Of a stretch of 64,000 bases of DNA, positions 49,994-62,254 are shown piece after piece. The notes beneath the pieces are model-generated. The model searched no databases. It was not told the origin of the DNA and was given only the letters and a program-made list of their open reading frames with translations. Origin of the DNA: Ailanthus altissimus (Eukaryota > Streptophyta > Magnoliopsida > Sapindales > Simaroubaceae). The stretch's first letter is position 1; the number at the start of each line of letters is the position of its first letter. The translations under genes were made by a program, and so were the position numbers. The stretch covers positions 7,502,001 to 7,566,000 of the forward strand of contig OX327704.1 in the NCBI GenBank assembly GCA_946807835.1. The letters run 5' to 3'.

Positions 49994-51944
49994 TCTAATA
50001 CATGTGGATGTATGCATGTGCTATTGTGTCTATTGCCTAAAATACATATCATATGCATATTTAATCACGGCAGAAGCGTATAAATTACAATAAATAAAAT
50101 ATATTAATCACATTAATATATTTGAAGGTTTGAGAACTCATCTCAACGTATAAAGTTATACACGTATTTTTTCGGAGTCCACATAGAGACCAACTCGCGG
50201 GCAATTCTAGTCACCAACTCGATGGGCTTGGTGAGCTAAACCAGCAGCCCTATTGCCAGCACAGGATTAACTCTTAATTCCTAAAATGATGGGTATGTGT
50301 TTTTATCATTTTCTCCAAAATGAGAAAAAATAGAGAATTTGAAGCAATCATAATTGCTCCAATTAGAACCGTAGAAAAAAAATGAAATAATTTCATTTTT
50401 TCTATTTTTTTTCTTTTCTTCTTCTTCTCTTTTCTCTTCTTTCTTCTTTCTTCTTTCTCCATTTCTCTATTTGCTTCTCTCGACCACCAGCACACACACA
50501 CACCTCTCTCTCTCTTTCTTTATATATAAAATAAAATTATAATATAATAAGATAGATATTTTGATTATTTAACCATTAAATAATTAAAATATGCAATGAC
50601 CATTTTGCCCCTCATGAATAGTTACAAAGCATACACCACGTGTCATAATATAATTAGTAAATAACAATGATTAACTAATTGTTGTATTTACCATTTAAAT
50701 ATAGACACGCATATATTTCTGTGGTAGTACGAATATTGCTGGATTAAAATCTTTAATCCGGCATGCTACCCCATACACAATGAGTACACTCCATATCGCG
50801 GGACTCTATAGGTCCATGTTCGATTCTTCAAATGGAACTATTCCATGAGTCCATGAGAAATACCTCACGCACACGTCATGGATATTACAGATCAACGCGT
50901 TGAATCATGCAAGTTGAGGTTACAACGCATACGTATAGTCTTTCCGTTATAATATCCTGGATGTGCGAGGATATAGATTATCACCGCCAAATCCCCTAGT
51001 GCTCATCCATGCCTTATCTCCGGACTCATATCTTATAGAACAATATACGTAAACCCCTTTGACATATTGTTTTACTCTTGTGGAACTCTTTCCCGGGATT
51101 TATGCTTGTGGCTACAAGATTTCTGAGATACAATCTCGAAGCATCTGGATATTAAACTCCCTATACGAGCTGACGAATCCCATATCTGTATACACCAGAC
51201 TCCATAAGCATCGAATCATACTCAGCGACACTCAGTGGTCACACCATAAAAGGTCTGTGACATGCGTGGAACTAAAGTATAGTGGATCACTTACAAGCCC
51301 ACTGTGGCACTCATGTCAAATGACCATGTATACTACTCAACTCGAGAGGACCCTCCATTGATGGCTTACATAGAGTGTCTATCGGAAGCCCTTGTGAGTT
51401 TGTCCCATATCCATTCCTAACTGGATACCCATATATCAATACAAGCTCCAAACTCATAGTCGGCTAGGAACGACCATCTATACCTTATAGGTATGATATA
51501 TGCTGATTTATATTAAAAGATATCCACCGACAGACCCGCATCGGCAGAAATAGATCAGGGACAATTATTCAAGAACATACTTGCACAACTAGCATTTCTT
51601 GGCACCCGATTGCAACTTTTGTAACTATGCGGTAACTAGTATATTCCTAGGTCTATGTCCCATTATAGACAAGGCTCCAACTCTTGGATATGCTGGGTAT
51701 TATAACCAGCTAACGCTTAACCGTGCTAACAATTAACATTTATATCTCTTAGCATGGATAACTATGAGCCCTTATCTAAACTCTTTTAGATTTGATTCGA
51801 ACTCTTTCAGATCTACAATGTCTGTAATGTTACATTGCATAATATCATATAAATGGGTATTAGCGATTTAATGGGAATGTACACTTGTATAAATACACAA
51901 GTATTTATACATTCAAAGATAGCACATAAGCATCGACCCTAATA
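49994..51944 (-). mobile_element. Family 1 LTR, subfamily with TATTAGGGTCGATGC end
   Basis: Plus strand TCTAATACATGTGG...CGACCCTAATA, 1,951 bp. Flanks AAAGA and GGCTG do not match, so the left terminus is uncertain or one flank has been lost. Contains pyrimidine-rich and (CA)n/(CT)n simple repeats at 50,400-50,522. Closest relative is the plus-strand copy at 62,255. The open frame at 51,059-51,361 is the shared antisense frame. Confidence 0.8.
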
Positions 51945-53080
51945 GGCTGATCCTCAAGATATTTCTTAGGAGTTCATCTGCCATATAACTTAGCTTGGTT
52001 GTCCATATACATGGCTTATGGCTTTGGTTTTCTTTTCTTATCAGGCCTCTATTACTTGCCAATAGCTGCTACCTTTACTAATAAGCTAATCTTCTTGGCA
52101 TCTTCTACTAATTTGATCAAAGAAGTTATTCCTTCATTTTTAAATGGATTCTACATTCAATCAACATATTGCGAATAAAGATTTATATAAGCTCTTCTTT
52201 GCCTTTCTACTTATAGCAATCTAAAGAAAAATCTTTGAAACATCTAATATACCCAACTAGTAACTTTGCATATCTTTGTTTGGTATGGTTAACCTATATC
52301 ACAATGACCTTTTCCTTACTCTAGAAATATTTTCTACAAGTATTTTGAGGTTGTTTCTTTCCAAATAAGTATGGATCCAACTAGTAGAAAAGAGTACCAA
52401 GTGTAGGCATGACCCATGAAGGATTTGGATAATTCCCTAAACTATAGACTTTGTTTTGTTGCAATTTGCACTAAAGGGGTCAATAAACCTTTTACTATAT
52501 TCCTTAGGGTTCCTTGTTTTACCATCAAATAGGAAAAATAATGATATTTCATAGCCTTTGGGGAACAAAATGTCTAAGATTTCAACCAGGTCTGATTACG
52601 ACTTATCAAGCTGATCATGGCTATAATTTAGATCAAGTGAAGGCTTTTGTCTTCCCACCTAACATGCTATGGTTACTAGGGGCCACTTGAATATCCTTTT
52701 TATGAGTGCACTAGTCTGCGTTTAAATTAACTGATGTGGCAGCAAACTGTTTTAGTCGAATTTATGGCCTCAAGCAACTCTTTTTATTTATTTTTCGTAA
52801 GATTTCCTATATAACGTCCTTGAACAACAGAGCTATAGCCTTCAGATTTGAGTCCATAGCCTGTTTATTTCCTTGGGTTTCCTTTAACCCAAGGGCAAAT
52901 TATTCTGCATGTCATTATGCTAAAGGACTCATCTTGCTCTTTGGTGATAATGTCTCTCTAGTTTCCATATTTTTTCTCGATCTTTCCCATCGTAAGATCC
53001 TAGTGAAATTTCACAATAAAGTTGCTAAAATATTTGAAGTGGTACTTAGAGATCGTGATGTGATAAAATGCTATTAGATG
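51945..53080 (-). pseudogene. Tat-like gag relic (second element)
   Basis: The minus strand carries the gag core: NPKEYSKRFIDPFSAN (52,460-52,520), a decayed W-F/L---I region, VENISRVRKRSL, then RKAKKSLYKSLFAI (52,170-52,220). An N-terminal MDSNLKAIALLF segment lies near 52,840. This fits the plant Ty3 gag (retrotrans_gag type) and sits where gag should be relative to the protease. The plus-strand frame 52,736-53,077 is antisense to it. Confidence 0.65.
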
Positions 53081-53580
53081 TAGTGATCTACGCTTATGTG
53101 GCTAATTGTACAGGTGGCATTGCTTAAGTCCTAAATGTTAGATCTCAGCCTCTTTACCCTTTATGAATTCAAGAGTAAGAACCATCAAACTCCTGAAGTA
53201 CAAGAAGCTGGTGTTACAAATTTGCTCATAGCGACCTTTTAAAACAGATAAATTCAATCACCAACTATGGAAGGTATGAGAGCATACTTGCATAGTAATA
53301 ATAAAGTAATACTAGAAATGTGGTAAGCCTAATGATGATGAGAGATGTTATGAAACCTATGTGAGGTTAAGTTTGGGCATATGCTGCAAAATCCTAATTT
53401 GTGAAGGTTAAAAGGAATACACCCCTGAAACCTTTTACTTCAGATCTTAGAATATATTTTCAATGTTTATAAGTTATGGGACAATGCTTAACAATAATGA
53501 AGAGCAAGTTATTATATGAAGAACACGAAAAAAAAAAAAAGAATAACAAAGGGTTGTATGTCCTAAGATAGACGCCTAAG
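53081..53580. other. Leader-like spacer without gene
   Basis: Would be the 5' leader of the minus-strand Tat relic. No LTR end or primer site recognised; poly-A run at 53,528-53,541. Confidence 0.35.
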
Positions 53581-53581
53581 G

Positions 53582-53667
53582 TTTTTACATCTTTGGTACA
53601 CATACACCATCTTTTTTACTTTATATGAAGTAAAAAAGATGGTGTATGTGTACCAAAGATGTAAAAA
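53582..53667. repeat. Perfect 40-bp inverted repeat with 6-nt loop
   Basis: Left arm 53,582-53,621 (TTTTTACATCTTTGG...) and right arm 53,628-53,667 are exact reverse complements; loop tatatg. Both arms match at all 40 positions, unlike the heavily decayed surroundings. Confidence 0.97.
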
Positions 53668-53707
53668 AAAAGAACTCCCTTTTCATGTAATTATAAAGGC
53701 TATTTAG

Positions 53708-55027
53708 TGTTAGGGTTTGTATTAGGGTTAAACTCTTTATTTTATTTGGCCTTTGTTTCTCTTTAAAAATAATTTATTTCATGAGTTTTTATCCTCTTAA
53801 AAGAGAAAACCAAATGTAATAAATAAAAGTGAAAAGATATTATTTTATTCCAAATAAAATTTTAATATACTTGTTAGAGACCAATTAAAATAAAGAAGTT
53901 AACTATAATTTATTTTTAAAAAGAGTTAAAGGGTTAAATAGTGTTTTATTAGACAGATTTCTCCAATAGCTTAGTAATGTAGACTTACCTTTATTTTAGA
54001 TTAAATACCCTTTAAGTTAGCTATAGTATAGGGATCCACATGTATTTAGTCTTACTTAGTACAAATCTATACTTACCAAATCATGACCTACAGGTGGTGC
54101 CCTAAAAAGTGACTTAAGCCCACGTATCTTATCTTATTATATATACTTAAACGTTTATGTGGACTTAGACTTAGTTCTTTGTAAAATTTTGTACAATAAC
54201 AAACATAAAGAACAAATTATTGATTTTTCAAATGTTTATATTTGGATGTTAAAAGCCAAAATAAAGAAAATAAACATACCATTCAAACAAATGCATGCAA
54301 CTATATTTAAAAGTGAACCAAATTTAGGTCTATTTAAACTTCAGAAAAAAGAAGAAAAAACATTTAAATATTTACGAAACATTTGCAATTTGCTTAAACA
54401 AATATTACAGTTCGAAACAAACCAAGCACTTTGGTAGAAGGAGTGTCCCACATTATTTGTGCACTCACTAAATAAAATTTTTATCATATGTGAATTTAGT
54501 TTGAAAGAAACTAATAATATTTATGATAATGTTAATGAAAGAGAAAAATGGAAAGTATGGCATACTTTTATTTATTTATTTATTTTCAATAAGATGTTGT
54601 GGTTTTATTTGAAGAGAGTTTGGTTTTTGGAGAGTTTTCTTTGAACAAAAAGTTGTGAAAAAAACTAGAGAGAAAGAAAAATAAATTCCTCTTATTTTTC
54701 TTTCAAGTAACAAAACCTTGTTGCTAGAAATTTAATTGCTACTATTCTATCTTCACAATCACACCTTATTATTGTGAACTAGATTTGAACAATAGTGCAT
54801 TTTAAGGTGAGCTCAAAGTTGGAGTTAGGAAAAATTCAGAATTGAAATCTTCATCGAAGGTCTTCAAATGAATGTTTCTATAATCTTAAGTTGTTAATAA
54901 TTTAAAATACATGTGTATATGTTAATTATATACTTAATTCTGCTGTAAAATTCATATATATGATACATGTGTTTAATTTTTTCAACATGTACACAATCAC
55001 ACGCATACACCTTAAAACAAGTTAACA
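53708..55027 (+). mobile_element. LTR-like copy with family 1-type 3' end
   Basis: The right end (...CCTTAAAACAAGTTAACA) and the last 380 bp match the end of the LTR at 33,144-34,103. The left end TGTTAGGGTTTGTATTAGGG at 53,708 is plausible, but the 5' half differs from family 1 and flanks (TTTAG, TTTGC) match only partly. Open frames at 54,159-54,437 and 54,459-54,644 show no motif. Confidence 0.5.
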
Positions 55028-55612
55028 TTTGCTTTCAAGGAAATGTGACTCAAGAGTATAAGCTCTTCTAAGGAAGTCTTTTTATTTGTATGAAAGAAGT
55101 TTTTCTTAGGGTCTTAATGTCCTTGCTTCTAAGAAAGAATTGAAATACCTCTATAGAAGTTTTGCTAAGGATATTAATGTCCATGCTTTTGAAGAAGATT
55201 TTAAATTACTTCCAAAAAAGTTCAGATAAGGGTCTTAACGTCCATGCTTCCATGGAAGTGTGACTCGAGGGTTAATGACCTTCCAAAGAAGACTTTGAAT
55301 TACTTCCAAAGACGTTTGGCTAAGGTTATTAACATCTACGCTTCCATGGAAGTTTGACCTTAGGTTTAATGATATTCTAAGAAAGACTTAGAATTACTTT
55401 CAAAGAAATTTGATTGAGGGTCTTAACATCCATATTTTGGAAGGAGACTTTGAATTATTTCCAAAGAAGCTCAACTGGGGGTCTTAATGTCTTTGCTTTT
55501 AAGAAGTATGACCCAAAGGTCAATGATCTTCCAAGAAACATGTTGTAACCTTTTGAAGAAGTTTGGCTTAGCATCTTAAGGTCTTAAGTGAAGTATCAAG
55601 GCAAAGAAAATT
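55028..55612. repeat. Degenerate tandem array with CTTCCATGGAAG palindromes
   Basis: About five to six diverged units sharing 'cttccaaagaagtttggctaagg', 'gtcttaacgtccatgct' and 'gaagtgtgactcgagg'. The spacing of gggtcttaa words varies from about 70 to 130 bp. Perfect palindrome cttccatggaag occurs near 55,248 and 55,352. No coding potential. Confidence 0.75.
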
Positions 55613-55689
55613 GAAAAAAAAAATGTCATTTAATAATAATTAATCTAGTCAAGAATGCCCTCATTATTTGTAGCTTTTAATTTGGATAT

Positions 55690-56560
55690 AATAATGTAGG
55701 GATTCTTATTTGGTTCCACTAGTTTCTTTAGTTTATAACTTCACCCTTGAATTCGGCTACGTGACCACCTCTTATAATGGCATTTATTTGTCCTCCTAGG
55801 GTTCGACAATTTATAATGTCATGTCTACACTCATCATGAAAAGTGCAATACTTGGTTAAGTACTTGTACTCTTCTTGCATCTGTGCGGACTTTAGCTTTT
55901 TAAAGAGTTTACAATTTTTATACATGACCTAGATCTTTTTCACAGGAGTGTTGATTAGAATCATGGATTCAAGTCGCTTCACTTATCACCTTCATCTATT
56001 TTTGTGGTAGAGGTTTGTTCGCCAAATACTTTCTTCTACATAAAGCTTCATTTCTTTCACTTTATGGTTAAGAAAGCTTTTTTTGATAAAGCCATCCTAA
56101 TATCATATCCTCATACCTATTGCTTTGATTCCTGATCAATTATTTTGAACACGAAGAAGTTATCATGCGTTTATGGTTCAGAGTTAATGTTTGCATTGTT
56201 CTTGGACAAGTTTGGAAAGCAGTTTCAAACCTAAACTTGTCAAGTTTGTGGTTGAATCTACTGAGAAAGATTTTAATTGTCTCATTTTTTTTCCTTGATT
56301 ATTGCCAGTTTGCCTCTCGTTTCTTCATTTTGCTTTCCTAGTTTTGTCGAATTGCTTAACAATTTGACTCAAAATGCTTATCATCTTTAAAGGTGTCTGG
56401 ATTCTTAGTGTTATAAGATTTGGGTTATTGGTTTCTCCTCTTTTAGTGTTGCTCAAGTTCAATCTTGGGTTGGACTTTTTCTTCTTTGTTAATTTGGTGA
56501 ATTTCATTGCTAATTATTTAATTTAGCTGTGTTTTTTAGAGACAGTGCCACTGAAGTTCT
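55690..56560 (-). pseudogene. Tat-like gag relic with zinc-knuckle
   Basis: The minus-strand frame 55,728-55,925 reads YLTKYCTFHDECRHDIINC then LGGQINAIIRGGHVAEF. This is the CX-FH--GH-T--C knuckle and following L--QIEELIRRG-L-EF segment of plant Tat gag proteins; the Gly before the second His is Arg. Further right the frame has a lysine/serine-rich linker and is broken by stops. Orientation matches the gag relic at 51,945-53,080, but it could be a separate element. Confidence 0.75.
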
Positions 56561-57315
56561 TTAATCTAAAATTCATAAAAAAAGTACCTCGCTGCCCCTG
56601 TGCACTTCTACAATTACGAAAAAAAAACCTTGTCTCCTGCAAAAAAAAAGAGCACTATAATGCTTATGTTATTAATTATAGGATAAAATGATGCATATGT
56701 GAGGAAGTAAATAATGGTGCAAGAATAAGCAAGGTTATTATTTTTTGTGTGTTCAGATTTGATTCACTTTCTTAAATTATTGTTTCAAGAATTGTGTATG
56801 TTCATATGCGTCAAGATCCTACTATCACAAGCTAATTTGTATAGTTTATATAGACTTAGATTCTAAGGGTTATCACTAAATAGTAACAGACAAATATCAA
56901 TTAAATTTGATAATGGATGCTATTAACCATTAGTTGTCATCAAATCAATTCAATAATCATTAATGCAATAAAATAAAATTTAATAATCATCAATGTAATT
57001 CAGTTGTCATTAATGCAATTCAATAGTCATTAATCATTTGAAAGTTGGGATCTAATTCATTATCATCCTCTTATAATGTCTATAACCTGTTTATGATATT
57101 CATGGATTGGTGGGTTTGGGTTATCTATCAAATCTGAATTTGTAATTAAGTCAATTCCTTTTAAAAATTAGGCTTAGTGCGAGCTAATTAGGTCTAATGG
57201 AAAATATATCAAACAATGACATATCGATTGGTATATAAATTTTTTAAAAATCCTAATTATATAAGTGTAGCACTCAACTTTCTAATACAACTGGGTTGTG
57301 AGAAAAAATAGCAAC
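56561..57315. other. AT-rich DNA with short degenerate repeats
   Basis: No gene. Between 56,930 and 57,050 the word (a)ttaatgcaattcaat/aatcat recurs about four times in imperfect tandem. Confidence 0.5.
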
Positions 57316-57320
57316 CATAT

Positions 57321-58683
57321 TGATAAACACATTTTATACATTAATTAATACTTTTATAATTTGCTATTTATTCGCTTTAAACATTAGAATATAGTCATTC
57401 ATGCATGTATTGATTATTTTATAGGTTCTACCCAATTGAAGCATAAAAGAGATAAACATTTGATATAAAAAAAAAGGCTAAGAAGTCATTTAACAAGTCC
57501 TTAAGATGTAGCCTTAGAAACCTAAGTCGCATCCTTAGAAACCTAAGTCGCAGCCTCAAGAAAATAAAGATTATCAAGCCCAGGTGTTGAGGTTGTAGTC
57601 TCATTTAGATAGAAGCTTGAGGCTGCGCCTCAAGTCGTGAAATCATGTGGCACTATGACACCACTACATACATTTTGGAAAGTTTAGTTTTGCCCTTTTG
57701 CCTTAATTTTCCAAGGATGTTTTTAGGAAGAACTATAAATAGAAGATCAAATGTCTTATTTTTCAGAGGAGGAGAGCATAAAATAGAAAGAAAAACACAT
57801 TGGAGCTTGAATTTGGACAAAATTATTAAAGATTGAATGCTTCTAACCATCTTTCAAACTAGTTCCCTCTTTCTTTTTATCTTATTTACATTTAATTTAA
57901 GTTTGTAATTATGATTTGTGTTAATTTGAACATGTGTACTTTTGTGAGGATTGATGTAATTGGTATTTTCCTATGGATTGCTATATTATATATTCTAGAG
58001 CTTGATGAAACTCTATTGAACATTATGTAATGATGTAGTTATGTGATTAATGACTATTTTATGTTTATTTATTTATGCTTTTCACGTGTTTAATACTTTT
58101 AATTGCATTGAAAAATGGATTAGATGTTCTAAATGTTTGGATTATGTACTTAGGAGAGTTTAATCCATATGTTAGTTGTAAAAAGCATAACTTTGAGTTT
58201 ATTGAGTTGGAAGACTAATAAACTTATAGTAATCATATAAGGGTAGCTTAATATATGTTTGTATAACGGGTTAGATATATATATATATTAACTTAATTAT
58301 ACATGTATAGGGTTTCATCACTCATAAAAGGTAATGAGATTAATTATATACTCTTAACTAATAAATGCATAAAATTGTTTGTTACTCATTAATGATAAAG
58401 AGCATAAGAATAATAGAGGGCAATCAAGTTCCTAAAATCTATTGCTATAAAACTCTCATATCCTTAATTTATCAAATTATTTAGTTTAAATATTTTATTT
58501 TAATTCTATAATTCAATTTATCCTTTAAATTAACTTAAATAAAAATTAAATTTTTAGTACCGTAATATCTAACATTTATTTAGAATTTTATTCCCATAAG
58601 ACGATACTCACTTATAATTATATTATTTGATTATGACTCGTATACTTATAATTTTAATTCGCATGTGTTTAATTTTGTAAATA
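57321..58683 (+). mobile_element. Tat-type solo LTR (1,363 bp)
   Basis: Starts TGATAAACACATTTTATAC and ends ATTTTGTAAATA with perfect target duplication CATAT (57,316-57,320 and 58,684-58,688). TATA box TATAAATAG at 57,734-57,742. A duplicated 20-bp word (ccttagaaacctaagtcgca) and a ttgaggctgcgcctcaa palindrome lie at 57,510-57,630. Same family as 9,408-10,747, opposite orientation. Confidence 0.9.
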
Positions 58684-58688
58684 CATAT

Positions 58689-59795
58689 TCAATTTTTTTT
58701 TTAATAATAATTATATTTAAATTAATAATAGATATTTTTATCACGCTATTTTCAGGAAAAGATCGATTAACGGTCAATCGATGGAGGTGTTAGTTACAAA
58801 GGAGGTGTTATTTGACTAAATCTTAGGTGAGGTATGTGTTAGAACCCCTGAAATTATGAACTCGTTTATCGGTTCAATTTAATGAATTATTTTCCTTTTG
58901 ATATTTTGAAAGATCTCAAAGAAGTCGAGTAAACAGTTTACGATTACATTAATTTTTTTATTAAAAAATATAATATTGTCCTTTTTTTTTGCATATTGTA
59001 TTCAATATTACTAATAATTATTACGAATTAAACCTCTAGATATTAAAAAAGTCACGGAATTGGTGACATGAATTTTTTTTTTTTTTTTTTGTATAGAATT
59101 ATGATTGATCGATTAAAATAAATAGTTATTTGGTCAACGCCAATATCATCCACAAGTATTATATTTAATTAGAGTAATATGTAATGTACTCATCTAACAT
59201 TAATAAAATAAAACAATAGTGTTGGAAACAAGTTTTTGATATTATTGTTTTTTGAAATAAAACAATATTATTAAATTTAAAATTTTTGAATTTAAAAATA
59301 CGTTTGATAGAATTGTTTATCACAAAAATCATATCCAATACATTTAAATATTAAATTATTACATTTAGTCGGGATTGCATGAGTGACGAAATGTAATAGA
59401 CTTGATCATGTTTACAAGTGTCACTTGTTTATAGGATGAGACTCACTAATTATCTTACCAACTCTTGGAAAGCGACCGCAGCAATTGATGACTAAGAAGC
59501 ATCCTGTCATATGAAGACATATTATTCCGGTCTTGTTCTGGAAGCAAATATTTTAGTCCATTAAAATTATCATTAATTCACAATCAACATCATCAATCGT
59601 CCAACCCTCCACCAACCCTGGTTCCTCTATTTTTCACGAAGAAAAAAAATGTAAGCAAATTAGTAAAAGCTTTATCAATTTTCAAATGATCACACCTACC
59701 TAACCACCTCAAACTCGGCCCAAAATATTGATCTTAATGCGTTAAAATAAATTTATTACAGCCTACAAATCGAAAATCGAAATTATATATTGTTG
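58689..59795. other. Intergenic DNA without recognised feature
   Basis: AT-rich with poly-T/A tracts (58,692-58,701, 59,072-59,090). I see no gene, RNA or repeat family here. Confidence 0.5.
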
Positions 59796-59799
59796 AAGT

Positions 59800-60452
59800 T
59801 GTTAGGCTAATTATCCAACGAGTCAGCTAATCCGTGCCTAGTATAATTTTTTTTAAGTGTTAGCTCATATTAAAGGAAATTTCAAATTTTATAGAATTGA
59901 GGATTCAGTCTAGATTCAGACTTAGAATTAGTAGATAACCCAGCCTGTCAGTCTCATGAATTTATAAATGAGTTATATGCATTACGAGGAAGTGAAAATA
60001 AATTAATATTAAAATTTTATTTTTATTTTAATTAATTAGTTATTATTTTGTATAAAGAAAGCTATCTTACAAATTAATAAATCTCACATAAATCTTTCTT
60101 TTTGATTAATAATTTATTAATCAATTTAAATTCTTATTAACTTATAATTAATTAAATATGAGTGCTTATGAATATTTTAAAAGAAGTTGGTACATACACT
60201 ATAAATAGAGACGAATTTCATTCAATATTTGTTCAATTCATCCATTAGCAATTGCAATTTACAAAACAAACATTTTAGCCCTATATGTCTTTATAAACAC
60301 TCCTTCATACATAACACTCATTCTTTAGATAATAACTTAAGTGTAAAGATATTTTTTTTTTCTTATAGGAGGATGATGCATTTTTGTTATTTAAAAAAGA
60401 ACAGAAGAATAATAAGATAATTGATGTGGAAGTTTCAAAATTTGAAACTTTA
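59800..60452 (+). mobile_element. Possible 5' LTR of a plus-strand Tat-like element
   Basis: TGTTAGGCTAATTATCC at 59,800 is a plausible LTR start. A TATA box is followed by a leader and then by a primer-site-like motif and gag. No right terminus or target duplication could be fixed. The open frames at 60,229-60,502 have no motif. Confidence 0.4.
60200..60208 (+). promoter_or_regulatory. TATA box in the putative LTR
   Basis: CTATAAATAGAG, a strong plant TATA context, about 400 nt upstream of the gag start. Confidence 0.55.
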
Positions 60453-60472
60453 GTGATACCATCTATGGGAAA
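60453..60472 (+). promoter_or_regulatory. Primer-binding-site-like motif
   Basis: gataccatctatgggaaag resembles the 'GGCGCCGTCTGTGGGAA' site after 5' LTRs of plant Tat-like elements, with C-to-T/G-to-A changes. Its position between TATA box and gag fits. Confidence 0.45.
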
Positions 60473-60601
60473 GTTTTGAACAAAAAGCAAACTTTTCAGC
60501 ACTAAAGATTGTTAGAAGCTAACAAAACGATAAGAATCTAAATAACTCAAAGCTCCAAACAACTTGGACTCAACCACTATAAGAAGTGAGTTCCCGTTGG
60601 C

Positions 60602-62249
60602 ATGACAAACATCTTAAGGAAGATCCTAACAATTGAAAGAGACTTAGAAGAAAATTCAAAATTGAGAGATAGACTAACAACGATGGAGGGATACGAAGAA
60701 TTTGATCACGATCTCGAGGATGTCCCACCCTACAAGAATGTACTAAGGCAAAACCAACATAAACAATTTGTAGAGAACAGAGAGAGAAAGAAAACTACAA
60801 AAATGATAAGAAAAATATATGGAGATAAAGATACAAATGCAGTAATTATAAAAGAAGTTAGTGAGTTATATAAGAAGGCAAAAAAGGCTAGAATCACTGA
60901 GGATGCGATATCCTTAGTGAGCAAAGCAAATTGTGACCCATTCATGATAGTTGTAAAGCAAGTCGAAAAGCCCTGTAAATTTGTTGTACCACACTTTTAA
61001 ATGTACGACGGTACAGGGATCTAGAAGAATACATTTTTTACTTCAATGCGAAGATGATCATGCACATAATGGTTAACCACTTAGAATGCGTCACATTTTC
61101 CCTTTAGTCTGAAGGGACCAGCCTAGGTATGGTTTTAATGACTGAAGGAATATTTTATATCTTCTTTGATGAATTAATTGCCCAAGTCATCACCTAATAT
61201 ATGAAGAATTAGAATAAGAAGAAAAAGAAGAAGAAAACTACTTTAGATTTATTTTTCTTAAAGCAATGGGAAAAAAGTTATAAAAGGATTCCTCAACAGG
61301 TTTGACTGAGAGCTTAGTGAGTAGAAAGCTATGATATAGATAGCCATACAAGCATACCGAAAGCAATAAGGACATTTATTCCCTACTATTGATATCATGT
61401 TCAAAAGAACTTTTCCTCCTTTGAATTAACTAGTCAAAAGTCTAAGCAATGGATCAGAGAAAAGGATGAGAAAGCTACAATGATGAAAGAAGCTTCTATT
61501 ATTACAACGTAGAAAGAATGAGCTACATCCTAAAAAGAAGAAATTAGGAAGAAACCTTCCACCAAGGAAGGAAATAGGGTTAAAAGACCACAAAGGTAAT
61601 TTGAGCCCTTAATCCCATTAATACACCTACAGAGAAGATTTAGAAAAAATATAGGGACTTTAGGATCTTTACAAAGCCAAAGATGGTTACAATGTTTGAT
61701 GATCGGTGGAACATACAAAAATTATACATTCCACAATGAAAAAGGGCACAACATTAGCACATGCAAATCTATAAATTCCCTCTTCAGGAATATATACTTA
61801 GCTGCGTTTCAGATAGAAATGGAATTGAAAAAGGCCATAACAGGGCATTTATAGACATAATTTACATATCATTGTTTGATGGACACAGAAGAGGAAGCAA
61901 ATCAAGAAAATGTCGATGAAAAAAATATAAACCTAATGATCATATAAGGTTCACAAATAGTAGGATAACTAGTCCAAGATTCCATGAAAGCATTATTCAT
62001 GAGAATAGCAGTCAACCAACATTACATGTCAGTACTTTATAAAAAACCGCCAAAAGAGAAAGTAAGGACAAAAGGTGAAAGCCCTTGTTTAGGAAGGTAA
62101 CTAAGGTCTAAAGACAATGACTAGGAGATAAATTGGCTCCCGCCATTATGGTAATCAAGTAGGAATCTGGAGAAGTCTCTTTTTCTCGAAAGAATATGAC
62201 TAATCTAGTACTTCCACCTCTTAATATGTTGGTAATAAGTTTGAACATA
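60602..62249 (+). pseudogene. Tat-like gag relic, plus strand
   Basis: The first 132 codons (60,602-61,000, from MTNILRKILTIERDL) are open and end with KPCKFVVPHF, followed after one stop by MYDGTG, i.e. the F--P-F--YDG-GD start of the gag core. Downstream, in shifting frames: SLKGPAQVWF-like (61,110-61,135), FLNRFD and a zinc-knuckle at 61,717-61,765 (YTFHNEKGHNISTC) in which the first Cys is Tyr. The 132-codon N-terminal piece is acidic/basic and coiled-coil-like. A family 1 LTR at 62,255 interrupts it. Dead gag. Confidence 0.75.
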
Positions 62250-62254
62250 GAAAA

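Noticed and set aside
52736..53077. 113-codon plus-strand open frame
   Set aside because: Antisense to the gag N-terminal relic; hydrophobic composition follows from the opposite strand.
54159..54644. Lysine-rich frames of 92 and 61 codons
   Set aside because: A-rich LTR-like DNA; no similarity to any family that I recognise and no splice or start context.
55028..55612. CRISPR-like repeat array
   Set aside because: Units are diverged, irregularly spaced and lack unique uniform spacers; the host is a plant.
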